Shown: piece after piece, positions 31,890 through 41,315 of the stretch
Layout: every line of letters begins with the position of its first letter
How positions within the stretch are numbered: position 1 is the first letter of the stretch
Source: Guillardia theta CCMP2712
Lineage: Eukaryota; Cryptophyceae; Pyrenomonadales; Geminigeraceae
Assembly (NCBI RefSeq): GCF_000315625.1
Contig: NW_005434658.1
Coordinates: 314,146-369,826 of the forward strand
Direction of reading: 5' to 3'
DNA length: 55,681 nucleotides
Made by a program: the position numbers and the translations under genes
Notes under the pieces: model-generated
What the model saw: the letters and a program-made list of their open reading frames with translations, nothing else
Told to the model about the DNA's origin: nothing
Database searches by the model: none

Positions 31890-34797
31890 ATGCTCGCTCC
31901 TCGCCCTGCTCTCTTCCTGCTGGCAACTTGCCACCTCCTGGCATCATCAGGAGTCATTGGTATAGTGCAGCTGCCCCTGTCATCGCCTGGGTAAGGATGA
32001 ATCACCGCAGGCACTTGGAATAACATTCCAATATAACATTGCAATGGCAGGCAGGCAGGTTTTCCTGGTGTGCTGAATGGGCCAGGGAAGACGGTCTGTT
32101 ACAACTTCAGCTTGACAGACAGTCAAGTCCGCGAGGTCGTATGGTGGACAAGCCCGCGCGTCGCGTTCTACTTGGAGCCATGCGCCGGCAAGCCGCACAT
32201 GAAGATCTCAGTCTACGGTTGTCCTTCACAAGGAGGTTGACAGTTGCATCATCATCGAGGATTGTCGCTGACGTTTTACTTCCTCCTCCTCCTCCTCCTC
32301 CTCCTCCTCCTCCTCCTCGCCCTGTTTGTTCTACTGTTCCTCCTGCTGCTCCTCCTTCCGTTGCTGCTCAATCTCAAACAACGGGAAATAACTACCGCTT
32401 TGCAGGAACGTTGAAACGGAAAGTACCGATCGTATGGTGGTCGGAAGCAAGAAACTCGATGATATAAACATTTTGGAAAGAACCATCCTTAACGTAGAAA
32501 TTGCGAGCGAGGTATGATACGAGACCACATAACGCAAGATGTCACGGTCTAGATAGCAGGGAAGGTAAGAGTGAGCAGATCTAAAACCTTCACTGCCCCA
32601 GCTGCTTCAACGAGCCTCCTCCTCTTCTCCAGTCTTGTCGTCCCGTCTCCTGAAGATTCTTCTGCTCCCCGAAGCTCTCGTCTCCGCCCTGGTCTCTGAC
32701 CTTCTCCTCTACTTTCCCTCCTACCTTTCTCCTCCCCTCCCCCCTCTCGTCTTCACTCATCACTCCACTCTCNNNNNNNNNNNNNNNNNNNNNNNNNNNN
32801 NNNNNNNNNNNNNNNNNNNNNNNNNNNNNNNNNNNNNNNNNNNNNNNNNNNNNNNNNNNNNNNNNNNNNNNNTCGGCTGGCAGTTTGGAGTGGGAACCTC
32901 ATTCCTCCTCCTCCTCCTCATCCTCATCCAAGATTCCGCAGCATGTGTCAGGAGTCGGTAGACAAGAGGGGGAGGAGGGGAGTAGTAGATGGAAGACGTG
33001 GTGTTATTGGTCGCGGTGGTGGAGGTGGAGGTGGAGGAGGGGAAGGGGGAGGGGGAGGGGGAGGGGGAGGGGGAAGGAAGATTGCATACGGGGGTTTGAA
33101 CTGGACATCAGGGCAAGCCTGTTCCTCCATCATGGGAGTGGGTGGGAGACGTCGAGTCTCTGGTCCTGGAACTCACGCACAAGACTTACTTCGTGGAGGT
33201 GAGGGAGGAGGGAGGACTGGAGGTGACGGGAGAGGGAAAGGGTGGACCAGGAAAACTGAGAGAGAAGAACAGAGAGGAGTGAATGGGAAGATGATGGGGA
33301 GTAAGCTGGTGAAGGAGGGTAGAAATAGCTGAAGGAGGAGGAAGGGATGGGTTGGCCAGGTGAAGAGGCAGGGAGGCAGGGAGGCAGGGAGGCAGGGAGG
33401 CAGGGAGGCAGGGAGGCAGGGAGGCAGGCAGGGAGGGAGGCAGGGAGGGAGGGAGGGAGGAGGCCCTTCCGCATTCAGCGCGTAACGTGGAATCAGATCT
33501 CTCATTTCTCTGAGCCATACCCTTCGCTGGATGGCCTCAATACCTACGCAAGCTTCCATCTGCAAGCTCAGGTAAGGAGCCCGTCCCTGCCTATCCCCCC
33601 AACCCTCAAGATCCTCCTCCTACCCTCTCCTCCTCCTCCTCCTCCTCCTCCTCCTCCACCACCACCACCACCACCACCTCCTCCTCCTCCTCAATCTCCT
33701 CCTCCTCCCTCCGATCCCTCCTCTTCCCCTACTCTCCTTCCCCTTTCCTCAACATTTATTCTTTCTTCCCCCCTCCCTGACACCGACAGCTTCTCTCCTC
33801 GGGGTCTTCCTTACGATCGTTCTGTAAAGATCTTCGACGTGTCAGTGATGCCCCTCGAGGCTCTGAACCCTCTCGAAAATTTCTGCGGATGGGACAGAAC
33901 TGTAACTTCTCTCCCTCCTCCTCTTCTCTCTCTCTCTCCCTCCTCTCTTCTTCCCCTCTCTCCCTCCTCTCTTCTTCCTCTCTCCCTCCTCTCTTCTTCC
34001 TCTCTCCCTCCTCTCTTCTTCCCCTCTCTCTCCTTCCCTCTCCTTCGTCGTCTCCTGCCAGCAGTCGAGCTCATCCTCCTCTCTTCAGATCTACAGCGTT
34101 CCGAGGACAACACTGCAGGACAGAATCTTAGGGTGAGATTTTTTCTTGAGAGAGGAGAAAGGAGAGGGGGAGATGGGGTAGGAGGTGCTAATGACGGTAG
34201 AGCGCGAGGAGGAGCAAGGGCAGGAGCAGGAGCAGGAGCTCGAGCTACTCGAGCAGGAGCAGGTGGTGAAGGTGGTGGTGACGATGACGGATTCCTTGCA
34301 GTGGGCTGCGAGTTGCTTTGCAAGTCAACGACACGAAGTCAGAAATCCGCTGGTATCCTCCCGGAAAGGTACGTCTCCTTCTCCTCCTCCTCCTCCTCCT
34401 CCTCCTCCTCCTCCTCTTTGTTTCCCTTGACTCTCTGCTGCGCTGCAGGGAGGAGTGAAAGCGACCAGCTGTCCTTGGGAAGTGAATGTCAGTGAAAATT
34501 TCTCTTATCAGGTGGAGAGACAGGAGGGAGGAGGAAGGAAGAAACCTGGAAGAGGAGTTAACCAGGAAGGGGAGCGACAGGAAGGGGAGTTAACCAGGAA
34601 GGGGAGGACAAAGAGAGTGGTCATGGGGCTGGTTGTAGGAAAGGAAGATGAGAGGAAAGGGGTGGGACTGGAACAGACAATGAAATATGCTGTTTAAGAT
34701 TTATATCAAAGACATCACTGATTTCGTGGGGACCTCTGGTGTTGAGTACAACATTGGCAAGGTAATTTCGGTTACGATACCCTCTCTTTCTACTGAT

Positions 34798-34830
<33 letters not shown>

Positions 34831-35829
34831 AATCACTCTCCTTCAGGCCAAGGGGGTCGTCAATCCTTCCGCCTATCCTCCAGGAGCTTTTGCTGACGTC
34901 CTCAAGCCCACTCTCTGCCCTACAGTCCAGCCCAATGGGTAAACTCTCCTCGACGCTTCTGGTTGAGCTGACAAGGAGCGTCGATGAGCAGGCAGGGGCC
35001 CTGTACTTCCTATGACTGTCGCAGCTGCCCGACGTCCTACCCGCGATGCCCGAAGCAGTTCCTTTCCAACTGCACAGAGATCGCTGCCAGCGTCCTGAAG
35101 CTCAAGGAGGCTCTCAACGGGACAGAGCGGTTGCTGTGCTGAACCTGCACCTCATCCTCCATGACGCTGACGGCAGTCCGATCGATTCCTACCTCAAGGA
35201 CCCGACCAACTTCACAATGTGGACGTCATGTGGCCTCTACACCACAGCCAATCGGTTTGGACGGACAAGAAGGTGATGATGCAGAAAAGTGGGTTGACCC
35301 AGGGAAGAAGATAGAGAAAGGGGCAGGCGCAAGAGCAGGCGCAAGAGCGGGAGCGGGAGCAGGAGCGGGAGCAGGAGCGGGATCAGGAGCAGGAGCAGGA
35401 GCAGGAGCAACCACGTTTGGAACAGCGGGACAGCATCGATGGTTGAGTGTGGGTCTGGTGATGACTTGGCTGTCAGGGTGGAGACGAGGCCCCTCGTGCA
35501 GGATGGGGGATGGCTCGCCCTCAAGAACTCATTCAACACCAGCGGGCCCGACGGCGTCTGGTGGACAAGCAAGGAGCTGAACCAGGTGAGGGAACATGGG
35601 CAGGAGGAGATTGGAGGAGCAGGGAACAGGAGGAGCGGGGGGAGCAGGGGGTGAGGGCGTGAAAGGCAAGGGGGAGGGAGTGGAATAGCGCATGCAAGGA
35701 AGGAGGCTCATGTCAGGTTGGCAGGACCCTGTGACCGGCATGCTCTCCTTCGATATGCTGGGACTATCCGAAGATCGAAACAATGTAATACCTGCTCCCG
35801 CTCCCGCTCCCGCTCCCGCTCCCGCTCCC

Positions 35830-35866
<37 letters not shown>

Positions 35867-36293
35867 AACCCGGACAGGTCTATATGATCAACATCGTGGT
35901 GCGGGACGAGGGGACCAATCAGACAGCAGCGTACCATCTCATCACCATCCAGGTGAGCTGACGACGTGTGTGTGTCCTACCCTACTGCTCCTCATCCTCT
36001 TCCTCTTCCCTTCTCCTGATTCCCCCTCGCACCTTTTACTCTCTTGACCGCCATCTTTCCTCACTCGGTGGTAGATGGAGACGGCAACTTATGCTCCGCC
36101 CAAGCTGACTGACACAGCCAAGAACGTTCTCGTCGGGTTGACAACCTGTAAGGAGAGGGGAGGGGGGGGAAGGACAAGTTGACCATAGCGAGCAGGCATC
36201 GGGGTCCTGATCGCTCTCTTCGCCTCCCTTGCCTTCTTCGCGCATCGCAAGCGGATGGAGAAGAGATCAGTTCGCAAGAGACAGAAGAAGTGA
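31890..36293 (+). CDS. Type I single-pass membrane protein, large ectodomain (gap inside)
   Basis: Exon 1 (31890-31990) encodes a signal peptide (MLAPRPALFLLATCHLLASS) and exon 2 (32051-32235) a Cys-containing segment with VCYNFSLTDSQVREVVWWTS. After an unresolved stretch and the N gap, exons read at 33112-33198, 33479-33571, about 33790-33900, 34067-34133, 34306-34371, 34450-34511, 34697-34761, 34849-34942, 35000-35260, 35430-35588, 35716-35952, 36075-36151 and 36198-36293. The ectodomain has many N-x-S/T sites and Cys, with no domain I can name. The end is one hydrophobic helix (VLIALFASLAFFA), then a very basic tail (HRKRMEKRSVRKRQKK). A Pro-Ala repeat sits near 35790-35870 and may be intronic. 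Unresolved: the frame between 32235 and 32410, the acceptor before 33790, and a frame change near 35125. Confidence 0.6.
32773..32872. other. Assembly gap, 100 N
   Basis: Exactly 100 N, a conventional scaffold gap of unknown size, inside the type I membrane-protein gene and flanked by CT-rich simple sequence. One or more exons may be missing. Confidence 0.98.
33353..33465. repeat. (GAGGCAGG)n and (GGGA)n tandem repeat in an intron
   Basis: About nine 8-bp units of GAGGCAGG, then GGGA units, ending just before an exon acceptor at 33478. Confidence 0.9.
35789..35868 (+). repeat. (GCTCCC/GCTCCT)n hexamer repeat encoding Pro-Ala
   Basis: About thirteen hexamers that read Pro-Ala in the frame of the flanking exon. 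The repeat is bordered by GTAATA and CGGACAG, so it could also be spliced out without changing frame. Confidence 0.75.
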
Positions 36294-36412
36294 AGGAAGA
36301 AGTGGTGAAGGAGGGAGGGATGAGGCGGGTGAAGCAGCACAGATTGTACATTAGCATGTCAAGGAAACAACGAAGTCGATACATTTGATTTGTTCTTCTC
36401 GTGCCAATCTCA

Positions 36413-39400
36413 TCAGCAGCCTCTGCATTGCACACGAACTTGTCCAGTACGCCCTAAGACTTCTGTAAATGAGACCGGAACAGCGCGATGACAGGGGACA
36501 GCAGCGGGAGGAAGATGTAGCGGAGGAAGTGGATGGAGACGGTGAAGCTGAGCAGCGGGTGGGCGATCGAATTCTTGGATGAAGCGAGCTGTCTGTTCCA
36601 AGAGGCTCTGAACCACCTCGGCGCTCTCGATGCCCTTTGGAGGAGCCAATCCTCCCCTGCGAGCCTGGGGAGGCCACTGCCCTCCGAACTGCATCGCATT
36701 CTCATCCTCGTTCCAGCCGAAGTTCTGCTGCATTCCTCGTCGCATGTCGTTGATGGGGTTCGGTAGCCGTCGCGGCACGCCGGGATCCCTCTGACCATAC
36801 ATCGGCTCCGGCTCCTCGAGGCTCTCCCACCCACGATCCATCTCTCCTGCATAGTGGTTCATGTGGTTGTGCTCGTACCCGGGAGGCCCGTCGTGCTCGG
36901 GCTCGCTGTCCGTCACCGACGGCCTCCTGCGCATCTCCCTGATGATGTCTCGTCGATCGTTGAACTTGTTCTGCTCGCCTTGGTCGCTGGTCTCCGCCTG
37001 CACTGCGGTCGAGCCTCTTCTTGACCCTCGCCTGAACCTCTCGGGAGGAGGGAGAAGCTGAGGCTCGCTCAGGTTCTCCCCCATGGCATACACGTTGGGC
37101 GGCTGTAAGGGCATGGCAGCGCTTGCAACCCTGCTGAAAGGAGCACGCGCAATACTCCCGACGGGAGACGTGGGTCTCGACGGACCCCGGGAGGGAAAGC
37201 GAATAGAGCCCATAGGCGACTCTCCTCGTCGAGGGAGGTAGGGCTGCCTGTTCATCATCATGTTCTCCTCCTCTTGAGCCTGACGTGCTGCGCTCACAGT
37301 CTCAATGCCCGCAGACATGGAGGCGACGTAGTGCTCCTTGTGGAGCAGCGAGATGTCGCTCTTCCTGAGCCCATGAATCTTCAGCTTCAGGTTGATGATG
37401 GCGATGAGCAGTAGACTGAAGCAAAATACGTCGAGGCGAGCCCACAAGTCAAACACCCCAAGATCTCGGATTTCTCTTCCGATCTGGAAAAAGAAGATGT
37501 AGGAGGTGTACGCCAACACCCACAAAAGCATAAAGGTCACCATAATGTCTCCCTGTTTCGACTTGAATCCTGAGTACGAGTCCATGAGGAGATGTCGTAT
37601 CCTACACCACAACACAAGATCGTCGTGCTTCTGCAGGTTGAGGAACTGAAGAAACTCCCTCCGTCCTCGGTACTCGGGCATCTTCCTCTGTGCACGTAGC
37701 CACCTCGCTCGGTATCGTAGGAAAGGCTCTGCCTGCGTTGTAGCACGGAACAAGACTAATTTGTAGTAGAAACTCAAGTCATTGTAGAAACCAACGGAAG
37801 TGATGAAGAGAAGACGGTAAGTCAAGTAACCTGAGACTGCCGCCGCAGGGATGGAAACCAGGGCGTGTGCCCAAGAGTGCCCACCGCAGAGCAGATAGAA
37901 CATCTCGGTATAGAATTGATCCCACGTCTCATGGGGAGAGAAACACTTTGCGGTCGGTTTCTCGGTTCGAGATGCGTACATGAACAACCTGTGAAGCATC
38001 GGAGTAACTCCGTGGGCTAATCCTGCAAAGGCCGCAGCCGTCTGGCTCCACCAGCTGAACTTGTTCTTGAACAGGACATCTGCTATAGCTCCGATCTGGT
38101 CCACCGCGTGTCCTTCGGGCGTGTGAGCCCTGAAGGCAAAAACAGCATGCAGCTCGTTCTGTCTAACCTCAGAGCTCAAATGCATATTCAGACGTCGCAA
38201 CACAAGCTTGGGATGTTCATAGCCGGAAATGGTTGCAATGTACGTCCCGATAATGATGTACATGGTGAAAGGAGACAAGACTTCCATGATTGAAATAGAG
38301 TCCATCTCAGAATGAAACATGAAGAACACGAGTAACGAAAACACAGAAGGCACCCACAGGGTCATAAGGTAATGCTGAAACGAATCGAAGGAGGTGTGTG
38401 GTTCAGGTAACCATTGAGATTCCGTGAGAATGTCGTAAAACGAAGCCTCCTCGTCGTCATCAGTTTGCATCCAATCCAGGACTTTACACAGGGGGAATGA
38501 TATGGGTGCCAGAGCGTCCGAGAATAGCGTCAGCCAAAATTTGTTCCACGAAAAATGATTCTGAACACGCTCCATCCCAAAAAGCTTCCCTATCTTGCGA
38601 TATTCATCGGCTCGCTGCTCCAAAATCTCCTCCATCTCGGCTTCTTCATGACTCAGGCACCGTGCAAACGCCAGAACAAAGTCTTTGCCTGAGATAGGAG
38701 TGTCTTCCTCTGCAACCATTCCACGCTCCATCTGCCATGTTTGCAGCTCTTGTACCAGGTTGTTGATGAACTCTGTCCCACTGTCATCGGACGCCCAGGA
38801 TGCGATGTCGCGCAGATCCGTGAGAGTAATGATTCCGTTGCCATCTGCATCGATCAGTCTGAAGGCATCAGTGACTGCTCGTATTTGATCGGACAATGTG
38901 GTGCATGGCGCAAATGGGGTGTCACAAACTGGACACATGAAAGCAAACTGCAAGAGCTCCTTCTCCTCTTCGTCACAGTCGAGATCAAGTGCCTTCAGGA
39001 GACCTCCAAGCTGTTCAGGTCCTGCAAAGGAATGTTTCGCAAGGAAGCGAGTAATTCTCGGTGCTGGATCTTCTTTCTTCTTTGTGAAGTCCCCAAAGCT
39101 CCGCAAGCGAGCCAAAACTGCATCAAAATGTTCCCGTGTCGGCGACAGCAATCCGCCAGTTTTTTCGATTTCTTCATGTGCAACTACCGGAACATTGCGG
39201 TTCGACATCCTTCGTCGCCTAATATGGGAAGATTCGTTAAAAGAGCCACTGTCAAATTCAACAGGACGAGGACTTCGTGACGAATCTCTCTCATTTTCAC
39301 TTCCAAAGTCACCATCAGAGGCCTTGGCAAAAGTGGAACGAGACGTGTCATACGAGCTTCGCTTGTATGCTTCAGGTTCAGCAGGTTCACCAGTGCCCTC

Positions 39401-39961
39401 CTTGACGATCCTTTCTCTGAAGGCTCTTCGTCGCATTTCCACAGGATCGACAGGCCTCGATTCGAAATGCGATTCATCTCTGGACTGATTTTCCGACATT
39501 CGCCTACCTGAACGTGAAAAAATCGCAGCATCTGTCTCCTTCAACGTTTCGAAGGAGCTATGCACTTCTGCCTGCTTTGCGATTCGCCTGCGGAACATGG
39601 CTTTCTTCTGTGCAGCAGCATCATCAGCGGACTGATCTTCGTCCTCTTGCCTTTCGCCGAACGGACTGTCGTTTTCCATGTACCCGGCATTCGCAGGCTG
39701 CCAGGGCATGTCATCATTGAACCTTGTCTGGATGTTTGGCCCTGAAAATTTCTTGAAGCCCTTTTCTAGTTCAACTTCAAAGGATGACTTCTGCTGTGTG
39801 TTCTTCAACATCTTGTCCCTCCACTGATGTGGCACGTTGCCTCCACTTTCATGGTCGACTCCGTTGGGATCGTTCGCCTCTTCGTCCCCTTCAAAGTCGT
39901 CCGGACTGGAGGTGGCATCTGGTTCTCTGCTATGGTTTCCATTCTCTTCGCATTCATTCAT
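36413..39961 (-). CDS. EF-hand multi-pass membrane protein, 1182 residues
   Basis: Single open minus-strand frame with no intron needed, unlike most genes here. Residues 1-310 are acidic and Ser/Arg-rich, likely disordered, with repeated RRR-A-FRERI-like basic helices. One canonical EF-hand loop is at 371-382 (D-A-D-G-N-G-I-I-T-L-T-D), after a CPVC-x(7)-C-type Cys pair. Hydrophobic segments lie near 532-549, 559-578, 636-661 (weak), 698-722, 805-826 and 841-860, so about five or six helices. Conserved-looking aromatic motifs such as SVGFYNDLSFYYKL sit between the helices. The tail (870-1182) is again basic and Pro/Ser-rich. It could be a calcium-responsive channel or carrier, but no family is recognised. 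The last ~50 residues are Pro/His-rich and doubtful: in the +1 frame the same DNA encodes a hydrophobic helix (36454-36560). Convergent with the previous gene, 119 bp apart. Confidence 0.85.
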   Translation of the reverse strand: MNECEENGNHSREPDATSSPDDFEGDEEANDPNGVDHESGGNVPHQWRDKMLKNTQQKSSFEVELEKGFKKFSGPNIQTRFNDDMPWQPANAGYMENDSPFGERQEDEDQSADDAAAQKKAMFRRRIAKQAEVHSSFETLKETDAAIFSRSGRRMSENQSRDESHFESRPVDPVEMRRRAFRERIVKEGTGEPAEPEAYKRSSYDTSRSTFAKASDGDFGSENERDSSRSPRPVEFDSGSFNESSHIRRRRMSNRNVPVVAHEEIEKTGGLLSPTREHFDAVLARLRSFGDFTKKKEDPAPRITRFLAKHSFAGPEQLGGLLKALDLDCDEEEKELLQFAFMCPVCDTPFAPCTTLSDQIRAVTDAFRLIDADGNGIITLTDLRDIASWASDDSGTEFINNLVQELQTWQMERGMVAEEDTPISGKDFVLAFARCLSHEEAEMEEILEQRADEYRKIGKLFGMERVQNHFSWNKFWLTLFSDALAPISFPLCKVLDWMQTDDDEEASFYDILTESQWLPEPHTSFDSFQHYLMTLWVPSVFSLLVFFMFHSEMDSISIMEVLSPFTMYIIIGTYIATISGYEHPKLVLRRLNMHLSSEVRQNELHAVFAFRAHTPEGHAVDQIGAIADVLFKNKFSWWSQTAAAFAGLAHGVTPMLHRLFMYASRTEKPTAKCFSPHETWDQFYTEMFYLLCGGHSWAHALVSIPAAAVSGYLTYRLLFITSVGFYNDLSFYYKLVLFRATTQAEPFLRYRARWLRAQRKMPEYRGRREFLQFLNLQKHDDLVLWCRIRHLLMDSYSGFKSKQGDIMVTFMLLWVLAYTSYIFFFQIGREIRDLGVFDLWARLDVFCFSLLLIAIINLKLKIHGLRKSDISLLHKEHYVASMSAGIETVSAARQAQEEENMMMNRQPYLPRRGESPMGSIRFPSRGPSRPTSPVGSIARAPFSRVASAAMPLQPPNVYAMGENLSEPQLLPPPERFRRGSRRGSTAVQAETSDQGEQNKFNDRRDIIREMRRRPSVTDSEPEHDGPPGYEHNHMNHYAGEMDRGWESLEEPEPMYGQRDPGVPRRLPNPINDMRRGMQQNFGWNEDENAMQFGGQWPPQARRGGLAPPKGIESAEVVQSLLEQTARFIQEFDRPPAAQLHRLHPLPPLHLPPAAVPCHRAVPVSFTEVLGRTGQVRVQCRGC

Positions 39962-41315
39962 CTTGCTTGTACCAATCGATTCTCACAACAAGCGCAACCA
40001 AATTCGATTCAGTTTCAAGTATGAAAGGCAGGTTCTCGAATGCAGCTGCAGCTTACATTCCCGGTCATATGAATACACCCCGCATGGGATCAAACTGGTT
40101 ATGATCTGTAGATAAAGCAAAGGTATCAGAGAAAGCCGATACAACGGCAAAAGAAAACGCGCTGAAAACTATTTGAGCTGAAAGAATATTAAAAACCTAG
40201 TTTTGGAATCCATCGTGCAGGTTTCGGAGGGAAAGAATGCATGCCAAACATGAGGATCAGCATCAGCATCAGCATCAGCATCAGCATCAGAATCAGCTAT
40301 CATGCAACAGGGAGGGATGTATGTATGTTCTAATTTCAACGACAAAAACACAGCGCTGTTGACCAGTGACGGACAGTAAGACATGGCGGGAGAAATCAGA
40401 AGTGCGAATCTGGACTACATGTAGACAGAAGCTAAGGGATGGAGAGATGAGATGAAAGACGACTAGAGGGCAGATGAAGGTTATGACGTTCGAGAACAGA
40501 GGAGAAAAGCGTTGAGGCGACCGGCGCAGTGAAAAGACATGATCAGGGCCAGCTGTGAGGCAGGGGAAGCGAGAGGAGAGGAGAGGAAGGAGGATAACAG
40601 CTGATGGATGCGAGTCAGTCTGATAGATGGCTGACGATGGAGGAGGGGAAGAGGAGAGGGAGAGAGGGTGGAAGAGGAGAGGGAGAGGAGAGGGAGAGAG
40701 AGGGGAAGAGGAGGGGAAGAGGAGGGGAAGAGGAGAGGAAGAGGCGGGGAAGAGGAGGGGAAGAGGAGAGGAAGAGAGAGAGGAAGAGGAGGGGAAGAAG
40801 AGGGGAAGATGGGGGAAAGAGGAGAGGAGGAGGCGGGGAAGAGGAGAGGGAGAGGAGTAAGAGAGGCAGGCAGCAGGGTGAGTGTGACTGTGCATGATAC
40901 TTTTAGCCGCGGCAATTAAAAATTGTTTTTCTCAAACACTGATTTGGTCGATTGCAATTTTATAAATTCGATTATATTTCAATACTGAAAATACTAATTA
41001 TATTTAAAATCATATGCAAATTTTAGTATGAAAGTTTGTATCTTGGGCCAGCTTTTCATACAAAATATTTGGTTTTTAAAAACAATTCATAAGTACAAAA
41101 TAAATTATTAAACTACCATTGACGCAAAAATCCATACAAGAATCTTTCTCCCGTAGATATGGTATTCTAAAGATATAATGCTAAATACTTCTAAAATACT
41201 CGCTATATATATATATATATCGCTTCACTGAGGGGGACTTGCTCATCAACTTTCGATCCACATCCCCTCACTGACCATTCTGTCCGAGCGAACGTCAGAG
41301 CGCACGTGCGCTGCC
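39962..41315. other. Intergenic region with simple repeats
   Basis: No gene seen. It holds a GCATCA hexamer repeat (about 40257-40291), a long AGAGG/AGGGGA purine tract (about 40556-40870), then an AT-rich stretch (40915-41225) that ends in (AT)8 at 41204-41220, just upstream of the helicase start. Confidence 0.6.

Noticed and set aside
33347-34495. A 382-codon plus-strand frame rich in Pro and Ser
   Set aside because: It reads through CTC/CCT repeats and introns of the type I membrane gene. Only short parts coincide with plausible exons, in differing frames.
40556-40870. Arg/Gly/Glu-rich frames in the purine tract
   Set aside because: Composition follows the AGAGG repeat in all frames, with no splice-linked exons or motifs.
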